Of a DNA stretch of 64,000 nt, positions 29,401-34,936 are shown piece after piece. Origin of the DNA: Amycolatopsis rubida (GTDB lineage: Bacteria; Actinomycetota; Actinomycetes; Mycobacteriales; Pseudonocardiaceae); assembly GCF_900115345.1 (NCBI RefSeq), contig NZ_FOWC01000004.1, forward strand, positions 372,001 to 436,000, read 5' to 3'. Positions within the stretch are counted from its first letter, which is position 1. Each line of letters starts with the position of its first letter. The notes under the pieces were generated by a model. That model ran no database searches. It was not told where the DNA came from and saw only the letters and a list, made by a program, of their open reading frames with translations. A program made the translations under genes and the position numbers.

Positions 29401-30130
29401 CCTGTGCCACCGCCTCGCGCGCGGCGGCGGCCGCGCCGGCAGGCAGGGCGAGCGTGCCGCGAAGGAATCCGCGCGCCGGCGCGGGTTCCTTGCCGGACAG
29501 GCTGATCAGGTCCGGGACCGTGCTGAAGTGGCTGCTCCAGAACTCGCGGTCACGCCCGAGGTGCGTCGAGCTTTGGTAGGCGAGTTCGGATTCCAGCAGG
29601 TCCCGGAACGGCGGCAGCGGACGGCCCTCGGGCGCCTTGCCGGTCCGCACGGCCGTGTACAGCTCGCCCATCCGGCGGTGGCAGATCGCGGCGCTGAACC
29701 CGTCGCCCACCAGGTGGTGAGTGGTGAGATACCAGAATCGCCGGCGCGGTCCGAGCGTGAGCAGCGCGGCACGGAACAGCGGGAAATCGCTGACCGAGAA
29801 CGGCCGGGCCAGGTCCTCGTGCATCCAGGCGAGCGCGGCCGCCTCGGGATCCGGCTCGCCGGAAAGATCGAGGAAGCTGACCGGCAGCTCGGTCAGCGGC
29901 TCGACCACCTGGCGCGGTTCGCCCTCGACCTCGAAAAAGCGCGCGCGGAAGCATTCGGCCTCGTCGGTGAGCAGGCGGAACGCCTCGACGAACACGGCCA
30001 CGTCCAGGTCGCCGGAGATGTCCAGGTAGTCGGCCATCGCGTAGGCCAGGCCGCCTCCGGACAGCTGCTCGTCGAACCAGACGTCGGTCTGGGCCGTGGA
30101 CAGGGGCAGACTGGTCTCGACAGCAGTCAT
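20450..30130 (-). CDS. three-module NRPS: C-A-PCP-C-A-PCP-C-A(inactive)-PCP-TE
   Basis: A 3226-residue synthetase. Domains by residue: C1 about 5-440 (HHLVGDG), A1 455-935 (TSGSTGRPKG), PCP1 940-1015 (LGGDS), C2 1048-1480 (HHIATDG), A2 1500-1980, PCP2 1985-2060 (GGHS), C3 2080-2500 (HHIAGDA, Gly to Ala), a degenerate A3 2530-2890, PCP3 2915-2985 (GGNS), and TE 3000-3226 (GWSYGG, CGHEY). A leading C domain suggests acylation of the first residue. A1 and A2 give the same pocket reading by alignment to GrsA/EntF (D,V,W,E,V,T,A,D,D,K), with acidic positions that fit a basic side chain such as Dap. The ATG overlaps the second SbnA stop (ATGA). The open frame upstream of 30130 is a shadow of that gene. 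Confidence 0.95.
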   Translation of the reverse strand: MTAVETSLPLSTAQTDVWFDEQLSGGGLAYAMADYLDISGDLDVAVFVEAFRLLTDEAECFRARFFEVEGEPRQVVEPLTELPVSFLDLSGEPDPEAAALAWMHEDLARPFSVSDFPLFRAALLTLGPRRRFWYLTTHHLVGDGFSAAICHRRMGELYTAVRTGKAPEGRPLPPFRDLLESELAYQSSTHLGRDREFWSSHFSTVPDLISLSGKEPAPARGFLRGTLALPAGAAAAAREAVAQAGVTLPTFLLAAMAAYTERLSGIQDLMLTVPVAARAGVRTRTIPGMMANYLPLKMQVTPAMTPQLLLKQASRELARTLKHQRYHVNQIRRDIGVRSDERRPFGGPFVNVLPADPGLRLGDCVTRVRNLSTGITNDLSITVLDEPGGGIELHLNGNPDLYDKSGVDTHLYRFAGFLDRFARADPEAPLAHIDVADAQEREELLAAGLGASGSVGAGVVERVRAQAPDAVAVVDAAGSVSYADLVGMASALSRRLPAGRVVGVLAGPGSGFISAVLGVLGAGGAYVPLDPTLPLARLRDLVADSGAACVVAAPEFRDVAAELPVAAVELDGTVDPELAPVAGADDDVAYVIFTSGSTGRPKGAMVSRLGMMNHLLAKVEDLGLGESDVVVQNAPLTFDVSVWQMLAPLVAGGQVRVVDRRVAADPETLFGLGMSVLEVVPSLLRAALDFWDAGGPPELAGLRWLVVTGEALPPDLCVRWFGYFPEIPLVNAYGPTECSDDVTHAVLSSVDDVRGLRTPIGLPVRNTRLYVLSDELRPVPAGAAGELYVGGLVVGRGYVGDPGKTGSVFVADPFGEPGARMYRTGDRVVRRSDGALEFIERRDFQVKIRGHRIELGEIEATLRELPEIADAVVVVRDDSGAKRLAAYLVGTEPVDIPSVRSELQQRLPDYLVPPAMVVLDAMPLTVHGKVDRDALPEPDFAAEAVGRSPRNAVEAILCDVLAEVLTVPKVYIDDNFFALGGDSVSSIQVVSRARKAGLVITPRDLLEARTPAAIAENAVPIGDDVAAEPAAALVELEPGELDELRAGPVEEVLPLAPLQQGMLFHAELDAEGVDFYAVQAIADLEGPLDTAAVRDACATLLTRHTALRGYFRRRRNGEPVQLVAESVELPWTEIDLTVLPEEDREAELRRLVEQDRLRRFDLAYPPLVRFTLIRVAAERYRFLWSAHHIATDGWSVPILIDELAQLYAGGARTALPEVPQMRDYLAWLSRQDEETGRKAWQDLLDGLPGPTRVAPDLPAAAALPATVELALSESDTAHLYAWAREHEVTVSTIVQACWAILVGRLAGQQDVVFGAVASGRPAELPGVETMVGMFVNTVPVRARLDPARPVRELLAGLGHQQASMVSYQHIGQAQLSGAIPDSGELFDTAVVFENVPAGDGGPLVKLGEDVRVVDAVTLDSRHYPLSLVVEPHASLAFRFDYLREAFGEDRVRELAQQFRALLDTVLDDPDRLLGRIDVVAEPAQTFLLGATGPVGTGVVERVRAQAPDAIAVVDDSGSVSYADLVGLASALSRRLPPGRVAGVLAGPGIGFVSAVLGVLGAGGAYVPLDPTVPLARLQGLVEDSGAACVIAAPEFRELAASLPVAVIELDQTVDTELAPVVGADDDVAYLIFTSGSTGRPKGAMVSRLGMVNHLLAKVEDLALKPSDILVQNAPLTFDVSVWQMLAPLLAGAQVRAVSRETAADPDALFGLGMSVLEVVPSLLRAALDFWDAGSPPDLTGLRWLVVTGEALPPDLCVRWFEYFPAIPMVNAYGPTECSDDVTHAVLSSVDDAQGLRVPIGLPVRNTRLYVLGDELRPVPPGAAGELYVGGLVVGRGYVGDPVKTGSVFVADPFGEPGTRMYRTGDRVVCRADGALEFVERRDFQVKIRGHRIELGEIEAGLLSQESVTDAVAVVQGSDAANRHLVGYVAGTARPEDLQAQLAELLPAYMVPSAIVVLDRLPLTAHGKVDRKALPAPENLTGPEKRGPRTPVEEQLTRLYAEVLGLPEAGIDDDFFERGGHSLLATALVSRIRSELNVELPLRDLFEARTVAALAGRLASAGQARAAFRKLDRPDPLPLSYAQQRMWFLNRLEGEHGGYTIPLAVRLSGELDRSALAAAVDDLTARHEILRTVFPDTDGVPFQRVLDAGESLRTAPMPEDLAAALAEEVARGFDLAVDLPLRSKLFGPGSNGDHVLLLVLHHIAGDAWSVDVLALDLATAYEARLSGDSPQWTELPVQYADYSVWQHCLLDDTKDGESARLLKHWREALDGIPGELALPVDLPRRSSGGYRGGTIEFELPSTVHQALARLAHDQGASLFMVVQAALATLLTRLGAGTDIPLGSLVAGRPDEAVHDLVGFFVNTLVLRTDTSGDPRFTELVARVRDADLTTYAHQDLPFELLLEATQPARSMSRQPLFGVLLSFYDVPPSEVSLGSLTARPEMLAPTHKKFKFDLTFQLGQHKGERGLEGTLEYNAEAFTAEAAQLLVDRLTLLLTAAAEDPGQPLSRIDLRTPAERATSAVPAAEVPDGLLVPGDIGLREQANRLARALQAQGAGPGQTVTVDLPPGRDRWAAIFAVLAVGAAWTPSGPSRRTVPADVSGFADTDLEVSLSGAELAYRGEAVFSRDALAATIAALLTELPLTASDRVLAPDTEFALPVVLAALHVGAVVTVAPAAEIAELASSVDPSVVVLTPSIAKMLALRPGTRVLNFGERFLDGALNCDGTAASGWLSLVNGRPFAHSRANVLDQSQQPVPRGGRGELYLAGASTGLPARTRLDGTVEVIREAQVRGFAIPLGQIESALHRQPSVAAAAVIAEDDALIAYVVPQWERGVDPLALREALAADLPDYLIPTAFAELDTIPVAPDGTLDRSALPAPAAQTSQDTSEAVELLRTAFAETLGIADVDAQTGFFELGGNSLQSVRLVALARRAGLRLTVADVLTHGSVERLAALAERAEPDLAGPPDPFAPVLPIRPTGTNPPLFCLHAGLGLSLPYLGLAAHLPDRPVYGLQSPGISGAEQFPDSVEQVAEDYLKHLRRIQPHGPYHLLGWSYGGLLAFELAVRLESEGETVGLLSILDSYPQDGTEAALSRHELLVDFLEHVGFHDTEDGAELTPADVIAVLRQGDSRLADIGEERMARVLAVMDNNAALAHRYRPARFTGAVELFVAAEGLTDAEVAERAGRWAPHVSGPVRAHRIECGHEYLMDPRPQAEIGAAVAGTLASNEESQ

Positions 30131-31107
30131 CGCGGCACCTCGGAAAGTCGGTCGGTGGTCTGCCCGGGCACGCGGCCGAGCGCGTCGGCGGCCCAGTGGT
30201 CCCGGTAGACGGTGTCCAGGTAGTGGTCGCCCAGATCCGGCGAGATGGCCACCGCGGTCAGGTCGCGATCCTCGCGGGCGAGCCAGGAAAGCGCTCCGGC
30301 GACGACGGTGCCGGTCGAGCCGCCGAACAGGAACCCGTGCCCCACCAGCGTCCGGCACATCTGCACGGTTTCGGTTTCCTCGACGTGCACCACATCGTCC
30401 ACTAAGGACTCGTCGAGCAGCGCCGGGCGGATCGCGGAGCCGAGCCCGGGAATCTGCCTCGGCCCGGGCGGACCGCCGAAGCTCACCGAGCCGACGCTGT
30501 CCACCGCGACCACGCGGATCGACCGGCGCGCCTCGCGCAGGTACCGGGCGCAGCCCATCAGCGTCCCGGCGGTGCCGGTGCCGACGAACAGCACGTCGAG
30601 GCCGGGGAACATGCGCAGGATCTCCGGGCCGGTGGTCCGGTAGTGCGCGGTCCAGTTGCCCGGGTTGGTGTGCTGGTCGAGCCAGACGTAATCCTCGTGC
30701 TCCGCGCAGAGACTCTCCACCAGCCGCTGCCGCGCGCCGACCAGTCCGTCGACCGGATGCGGTTCGGTCAGCACGTGGACCTCGGCGCCGTAGTTCTGCA
30801 TCAGCTGCCGCGCGGACAGCGTGCAGTGGTCGTCGGTGACGCAGATGAACCGGTACCCCCGGCTGGCCGCGACCATCGCGAGCGCGACGCCGATGTTGCC
30901 GGACGAGCTCTCGACGATCGTCTGCCCGGGGCGCAGCACGGCGTCCCGTTCGGCGCGCTCGACGATCTCCAGCGCGGCCTTGAGCTTGATCGACCCGGCG
31001 AAGTTGAACCCCTCGCACTTGACGAACAAGTCCCGGCCGACGAACCGGCGCAGGTCGACATAGAGATCCGGGACGGTGAACTCCTGGGGGGCGGATATCA
31101 CCCGCAC
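30127..31107 (-). CDS. sbnA: SbnA-like ACEGA synthase (copy 2)
   Basis: A 326-residue paralogue of the protein at 16066-17043, with the same PLP-lysine motif FNFAGSIKLKAA, ESSSGNIG and GTGTAGTLMG. O-phosphoserine plus glutamate condensation is the expected reaction. The GTG at 31107 is chosen by alignment to the other copy (VRVISAPQEF against MPIITSPHEF); it overlaps the upstream dehydrogenase stop by ten bases. It lies directly before and overlaps the NRPS, so Dap supply is coupled to peptide assembly. No second SbnB is nearby, so both copies presumably feed the one at 15029-16066, or one has changed substrate. Confidence 0.86.
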   Translation of the reverse strand: MRVISAPQEFTVPDLYVDLRRFVGRDLFVKCEGFNFAGSIKLKAALEIVERAERDAVLRPGQTIVESSSGNIGVALAMVAASRGYRFICVTDDHCTLSARQLMQNYGAEVHVLTEPHPVDGLVGARQRLVESLCAEHEDYVWLDQHTNPGNWTAHYRTTGPEILRMFPGLDVLFVGTGTAGTLMGCARYLREARRSIRVVAVDSVGSVSFGGPPGPRQIPGLGSAIRPALLDESLVDDVVHVEETETVQMCRTLVGHGFLFGGSTGTVVAGALSWLAREDRDLTAVAISPDLGDHYLDTVYRDHWAADALGRVPGQTTDRLSEVPR

Positions 31108-32318
31108 GGCAAACCTCCGGTGCCCGAGGGGGCGCTCAGCGCCGGGAACGACTCGCCATGGCCGACTTTGCCTGCGAGCAGCCCGGTGAAGACAATGAGT
31201 TTCTGGATGTTCGCGGCGCCTTCCATGAATTCGACGCCGCGTGCGTCGCGAACAAGCTTGTCCAGCAAGGGATGCCTCCAGCGCGCGCTCGGCCCGAAGA
31301 ACCGGCAGGCCGCCCTGGTCACGTCCTCGGCGAGCCGGCTCGCTTCGGCTTTGGCGGACGACGCGAGGTGCCCGCCGCGGCTGCCGCCCGCGTCCACCTC
31401 CATCGCCGCGAGGTGCACCAGGTTCCGGACGCTCTCGATCCGGTAGCCCAGCTGATCCCATTCGGCGGCCACGCCGCCGGTGCGCAGGCCGCCTTCGGCC
31501 CGGACATACTCGTGCGCCGCTCGCGCGATGCCGACCGCGATCGCCGCGACGCCGGGGCGGAGACGGTTGAACGTCAGCGTGGCGGCCCACATTCCGCGCC
31601 GGGCCGGGGAAAGCTGACGGCCCAGCACCCGGTTCGCGGGGACCCGCACGTTGTCGAACTCGAGGGCGCAGAACCGTGCGCCGCGCAATCCGAGCATGTC
31701 CAGCGGTTCGGCGTGGAAACCGGGGGAAGCGGTGTCCACAAGGACCGCCCGGACGCCGAGCGGGCCGGGTGCGGCGCGGGCGAAGACGACGCCCATGCCC
31801 GCGCGGGAAGCGTTGCCGACATACCGTTTCCGGCCGTTGAGAACGAAGTCTCCGTCCGGTCCCGGAGTCAGGCTCGTGGTGAGCGCGTTCGCGTCGGAAC
31901 CGGCGTCGGGTTCGGTGAGCGCGAAGAAAGTCCACGTCGGACGGTCGACGAGCCTGCCGTAGAACCAGGCTTTCTGCTCGTCGTCGCCGAGCACGTCGAG
32001 CAGCACGCCGGACATGGACGCGCCCGGTGCGGCGAGCGTCGCGCCCGCGTCGCCCCGGGCGAACTCCTCCAGCAGCACCGTCCGTTCCAGCGCGGTCATC
32101 CCGTGGAACCGGTGCCCGGCGACGGTGATGCCCTCCGCCCCGTACTCCCCCGGGACCAGCAGCTGCGCCATGCAGCGCACCGCGGGCAGATCGGCGAACT
32201 GGGCGATGGCCCCGGGATCGCGGTCGAGCACCGCACCGGCGGCGCGGAGGCCGCTCGCCCATTCGGCGGCGAGCTCCCGCAGCGCCAGCAACGATTCGGT
32301 CAGCACAGTGCCCGTCAC
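31098..32318 (-). CDS. acyl-CoA/acyl-ACP dehydrogenase of the cluster
   Basis: A 406-residue flavin dehydrogenase of the acyl-CoA dehydrogenase fold: middle domain FFALTEPDAGSDANALTT, C-terminal helical domain, and a plausible catalytic Glu in FMEGAANIQ where the family has EGTNEIQ. The GTG start overlaps the upstream half-length homologue as GTGA. A discrete ACP and a CrtI-like oxidase are in the same operon, so an ACP- or PCP-bound chain is a likely substrate and a double bond in the acyl or aminoacyl unit a likely result. It is clearly distinct from the catabolic enzyme at 1002-2159. Confidence 0.87.
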   Translation of the reverse strand: MTGTVLTESLLALRELAAEWASGLRAAGAVLDRDPGAIAQFADLPAVRCMAQLLVPGEYGAEGITVAGHRFHGMTALERTVLLEEFARGDAGATLAAPGASMSGVLLDVLGDDEQKAWFYGRLVDRPTWTFFALTEPDAGSDANALTTSLTPGPDGDFVLNGRKRYVGNASRAGMGVVFARAAPGPLGVRAVLVDTASPGFHAEPLDMLGLRGARFCALEFDNVRVPANRVLGRQLSPARRGMWAATLTFNRLRPGVAAIAVGIARAAHEYVRAEGGLRTGGVAAEWDQLGYRIESVRNLVHLAAMEVDAGGSRGGHLASSAKAEASRLAEDVTRAACRFFGPSARWRHPLLDKLVRDARGVEFMEGAANIQKLIVFTGLLAGKVGHGESFPALSAPSGTGGLPCG

Positions 32319-32881
32319 GTCATCCCCTCGGCCATTTCGTGGACGCTCGCGAGCAGCTCCGAGACGTCGGCGACCTCACCCGGTCCGCCGGCGAGAAAAC
32401 CCTTCGCCCCCAGCAGCCCGAGCAGTTTCCGGTCCACATCGGACAGCAGCTGGTGCAGATACCGCGCCCGCGCGGGAGCCGTACTCCCGTCCGCCAGCAG
32501 ATCGGCTTCGACGGCCAGCTGGCCGTTGAGCGCCGTGGCGAGGCAGTCCTGGATCATCTGCTTGCGCAGCAACGACTCTTCCCCCGAACGTCGCTCGCCC
32601 AGGTACCGAAGACATTCGTCGAGCAGTCCCTGGGAAAGCCCCAGCCGCACCCACACCAGGTCCGGACCCGCGGGCGCGCCCGGCAGGCCGCGGGCGAAGG
32701 CGACCGCGCCGCCGGGAAGATCGGCTTCCCGCAGGATCTCCGTCCCGGCGGGCAGCTCTCCCGCCGGGACAGCCGCGACCGCATCGTTTCGGCGCCTCGT
32801 CCGCAGCAGCTTGAGCGCGGGCGCGACGCCCTGCTCCCGGGCGACGCGTCGACACTCCTGCCACCGGGCCGGGTCAGGCAC
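32315..32881 (-). CDS. half-length acyl-CoA dehydrogenase-like protein (C-terminal domain only)
   Basis: 188 residues if started at GTG 32881, which overlaps the ACP stop by eight bases; longer in-frame starts lie inside the ACP gene. The part VRLGLSQGLLDECLRYLGERRSGEE and LGLLGAKGFLAGG match the C-terminal helical domain of acyl-CoA dehydrogenases, but the N-terminal and middle FAD/substrate domains are absent and no catalytic Glu motif is visible. It is immediately followed by a full-length homologue. I infer a non-catalytic subunit that pairs with it, as in known heteromeric acyl-CoA dehydrogenases. A separate remnant is the alternative, but tight coupling argues for function. Confidence 0.65.
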   Translation of the reverse strand: MPDPARWQECRRVAREQGVAPALKLLRTRRRNDAVAAVPAGELPAGTEILREADLPGGAVAFARGLPGAPAGPDLVWVRLGLSQGLLDECLRYLGERRSGEESLLRKQMIQDCLATALNGQLAVEADLLADGSTAPARARYLHQLLSDVDRKLLGLLGAKGFLAGGPGEVADVSELLASVHEMAEGMT

Positions 32882-33143
32882 GGATTTCCGCGATGACGAA
32901 CGCGGCGAGCGAACGCACCGATTCGAAGTGCTGCATCTCCAGGTTCTCGGTGTCGAACTCGATGCCGAAGGTGTCCTCAAGCTGCATCAGCAATTCCAGC
33001 ACGCCGGTCGAATCGAGGCCGGCGTCGGACAGCCGGGTGTCCTCGGACAGGTCGGCGACGTCCCGTTCGAGCACCGCGCTCAGCGCGCCGGTGATGCCTT
33101 CGACGACCCGGTCCTCGGTCAGGGTCTGCGTGGTCTCAGTCAT
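32874..33143 (-). CDS. second discrete acyl carrier protein
   Basis: An 89-residue ACP; the attachment site is AGLDSTGVLE with Ser45, where Thr replaces the usual Leu after the serine. Its acidic helices (LMQLEDTFGIEFDTENLE) are typical. Two AAGGAG-like ribosome binding sites lie just upstream of ATG 33143, which suggests strong translation. It stands between the CrtI-like oxidase and the dehydrogenase genes, so it probably carries the chain they oxidise, or presents the starter acyl group to the first C domain of the NRPS. Confidence 0.9.
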   Translation of the reverse strand: MTETTQTLTEDRVVEGITGALSAVLERDVADLSEDTRLSDAGLDSTGVLELLMQLEDTFGIEFDTENLEMQHFESVRSLAAFVIAEIRA

Positions 33144-33168
33144 GGCTCTCCTTCTCCTTACACAGGGT

Positions 33169-34845
33169 TCAGCGCGCCGTCGGAGCGAATCCGCGGGCGT
33201 CGCGGCGGGCCTGGCCGCGGGAAATCCGCAGCGGATCCCAGTCGTGGCCGCGGTCGGGCAACAGGGCGCGGTCGGCGAAAACCGCGCCTTCGTACGCTTC
33301 GGCCAGCACCGGCCGGTCGAGAATCGCTTCGGCGCACTGCGCACCGCCGACCGCGGCTCCGACGACTCCCCCGCCATGGACGTCCTGTCCGGCGACGAAC
33401 AGCCCTTCGACCGCGGTCCGCACGTCCGGCCGTCGTCCGTGCGGACCCCAGGACTGGAGTCCGTACGCGGCTCCGCCGGTGGCGAGCGTGTAGCGCTCCT
33501 GCGTGAGCGGGGTGGCCGATTCGAGGTAGACGATGCGATCCCGGAACGGGCCGAGCACCTCCTCGGCGCGCTCTAGCAGGCAGGCGGCGAGTTTCTCTTT
33601 GGCCGCGCGGTATTCGGCCACCCGCCGGTAGCGGAGCCCGGACGCCGGGCCATCGGTTACGCCCCACTGCGCATAGCCGGGCGGACACGCGGTCATGATC
33701 TGAAGATTCGTGTGTCCGGGCGGGCAGACCGCGGTGTTGCCGGGGTCCTTGTGCGACGCGGACGAGATGAACACGAACGGCAGCTCGTCGAACTGGCCCG
33801 CTTCGGTTCGGGCGTAAGCACTTTCGACGTCACCGCTCGGCCAGTACCAGATGTTGGCCTCGGACGCTTCGGGCAGTTCCGCGGCCACCACCGCATAACT
33901 GGTGACCAGCGGCAGCCGCATGACCGCGTCCTCGGTGCGGCGGACGACGCCTTCGGGGAGGTTTTCCCGGCCACCGCACAACTCCAGCACGGTGCGCCGA
34001 TAGTCCGCATTGGACACCACCAGCGGCGCGCGCAGCACGTCTCCACCGGTCAGCTCCACACCGGCCGCGCGACCGTCCTCGATCAGGATCCGCGCGGCGC
34101 GGGCTTTGGTGCGCAGCTGCCCGCCGTGCGTTTCGAGCTGCTCCACCAGCGCGGCCGCCAGCATCTGGCCGCCGCCGACCGGGTAGTACGCGCCGCCGGT
34201 CAGGTAGTCGTCGAGCATGCGAATGTGCGCCGCGACAACGGTGTTCGCCGGCGACGAAGCATAGTTGCCGGACTGCGCGGCCAGCACCGTGCGAGCGGCC
34301 GCAGACAGTCCACAATGGTCAAACAGGCGGCTCAGGCCGCGGCGGCTCCAGCGCACCACCGCGGGCGAGCCGCCCAACACCGGCTGAGCACTCGCGGAAT
34401 ACCGAGCCGACGCGGCGATCTCGCCGCAGATCGCCAGGTACTCCTGAAGCGCCGCGGCCTCCGCGGGGAAGGTCGCGAGCAGCCGGTCCCCGTACCGGGA
34501 CCAGCCTTCCGGCACGTCGAAGCGCACGCCCGGCAGCACGATCCGGTCGAAGCCGTCCGGGTCGAGCCTGCGGAACCGCACCCGGTCGCCGACGCCGAGC
34601 CCGGCCAGCAGCGACGGGAGCAGCCCGCCGGGCCCGCAGTCGCCGAGGTAGTGCACGCCGATGTCGAACTCGTAGGAGCGCCGCCGCCGGAACATGTGGC
34701 AGTTGCCGCCCGCCACGTCGTGCTGTTCGAGCACCAGGACCCGGCGGCCGAAGGCGGCGAGGTAGCCGGCGCAGACGAGGCCGCCGATCCCGGACCCGAT
34801 CACGATCGCGTCCCAGGAAGAGCTTCCCGCCTCGTTCGGACTCAT
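33169..34845 (-). CDS. CrtI/phytoene-desaturase-like FAD oxidoreductase
   Basis: A 558-residue flavoprotein. The N-terminal dinucleotide site is VIGSGIGGLVCAGYLAAFG, followed by EQHDVAGGNCHMF and SYEFDIGVHYLGD. A second FAD element near the C-terminus is GLFVAGQDVHGGGVVGA. This is the pattern of CrtI and RetSat-type desaturases and isomerases. In carotenoid enzymes the family desaturates polyenes; related proteins in cinnamoyl-lipid pathways act on polyene acyl chains, so oxidation of an ACP-bound chain is a reasonable guess here. It is the first gene of the minus-strand operon, with a SARP-type promoter immediately upstream and an almost leaderless start at ATG 34845. Confidence 0.85.
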   Translation of the reverse strand: MSPNEAGSSSWDAIVIGSGIGGLVCAGYLAAFGRRVLVLEQHDVAGGNCHMFRRRRSYEFDIGVHYLGDCGPGGLLPSLLAGLGVGDRVRFRRLDPDGFDRIVLPGVRFDVPEGWSRYGDRLLATFPAEAAALQEYLAICGEIAASARYSASAQPVLGGSPAVVRWSRRGLSRLFDHCGLSAAARTVLAAQSGNYASSPANTVVAAHIRMLDDYLTGGAYYPVGGGQMLAAALVEQLETHGGQLRTKARAARILIEDGRAAGVELTGGDVLRAPLVVSNADYRRTVLELCGGRENLPEGVVRRTEDAVMRLPLVTSYAVVAAELPEASEANIWYWPSGDVESAYARTEAGQFDELPFVFISSASHKDPGNTAVCPPGHTNLQIMTACPPGYAQWGVTDGPASGLRYRRVAEYRAAKEKLAACLLERAEEVLGPFRDRIVYLESATPLTQERYTLATGGAAYGLQSWGPHGRRPDVRTAVEGLFVAGQDVHGGGVVGAAVGGAQCAEAILDRPVLAEAYEGAVFADRALLPDRGHDWDPLRISRGQARRDARGFAPTAR

Positions 34846-34852
34846 GCCGGTG

Positions 34853-34895
34853 ACGCTACGGCGGGGCGGTGACCCCGGGCTGACCGCGCGCTGAC
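34853..34895 (-). promoter_or_regulatory. SARP-type promoter of the NRPS operon
   Basis: Read on the minus strand, three repeats start GTCAG (34895), GTCAG (34884) and GTCAC (34873), 11 bp apart. The -10-like TAGCGT occupies 34858-34853, 15 bp after the last repeat. Repeat sequence, order, spacing and -10 offset match the promoter at 10147-10191. The predicted transcription start is within a few bases of the CrtI-like ATG at 34845. Confidence 0.75.
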
Positions 34896-34936
34896 AGCTG
34901 GGGGCAGTCAGCGGCAGGCGGTCGCCCGGGGGTCAC

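Noticed and set aside
20450..30130. Idea that the NRPS belongs to a glycopeptide pathway because vanHAX is nearby
   Set aside because: There are only three modules, no X domain, no epimerisation domains and no oxygenases, and the A-domain pockets do not fit aromatic residues.
30131..31018. N-terminal extension of the NRPS frame up to 31018
   Set aside because: The extension is out-of-frame translation of the SbnA copy 2 gene. The NRPS starts at ATG 30130 (MTAVETSLPL), which overlaps the SbnA stop.
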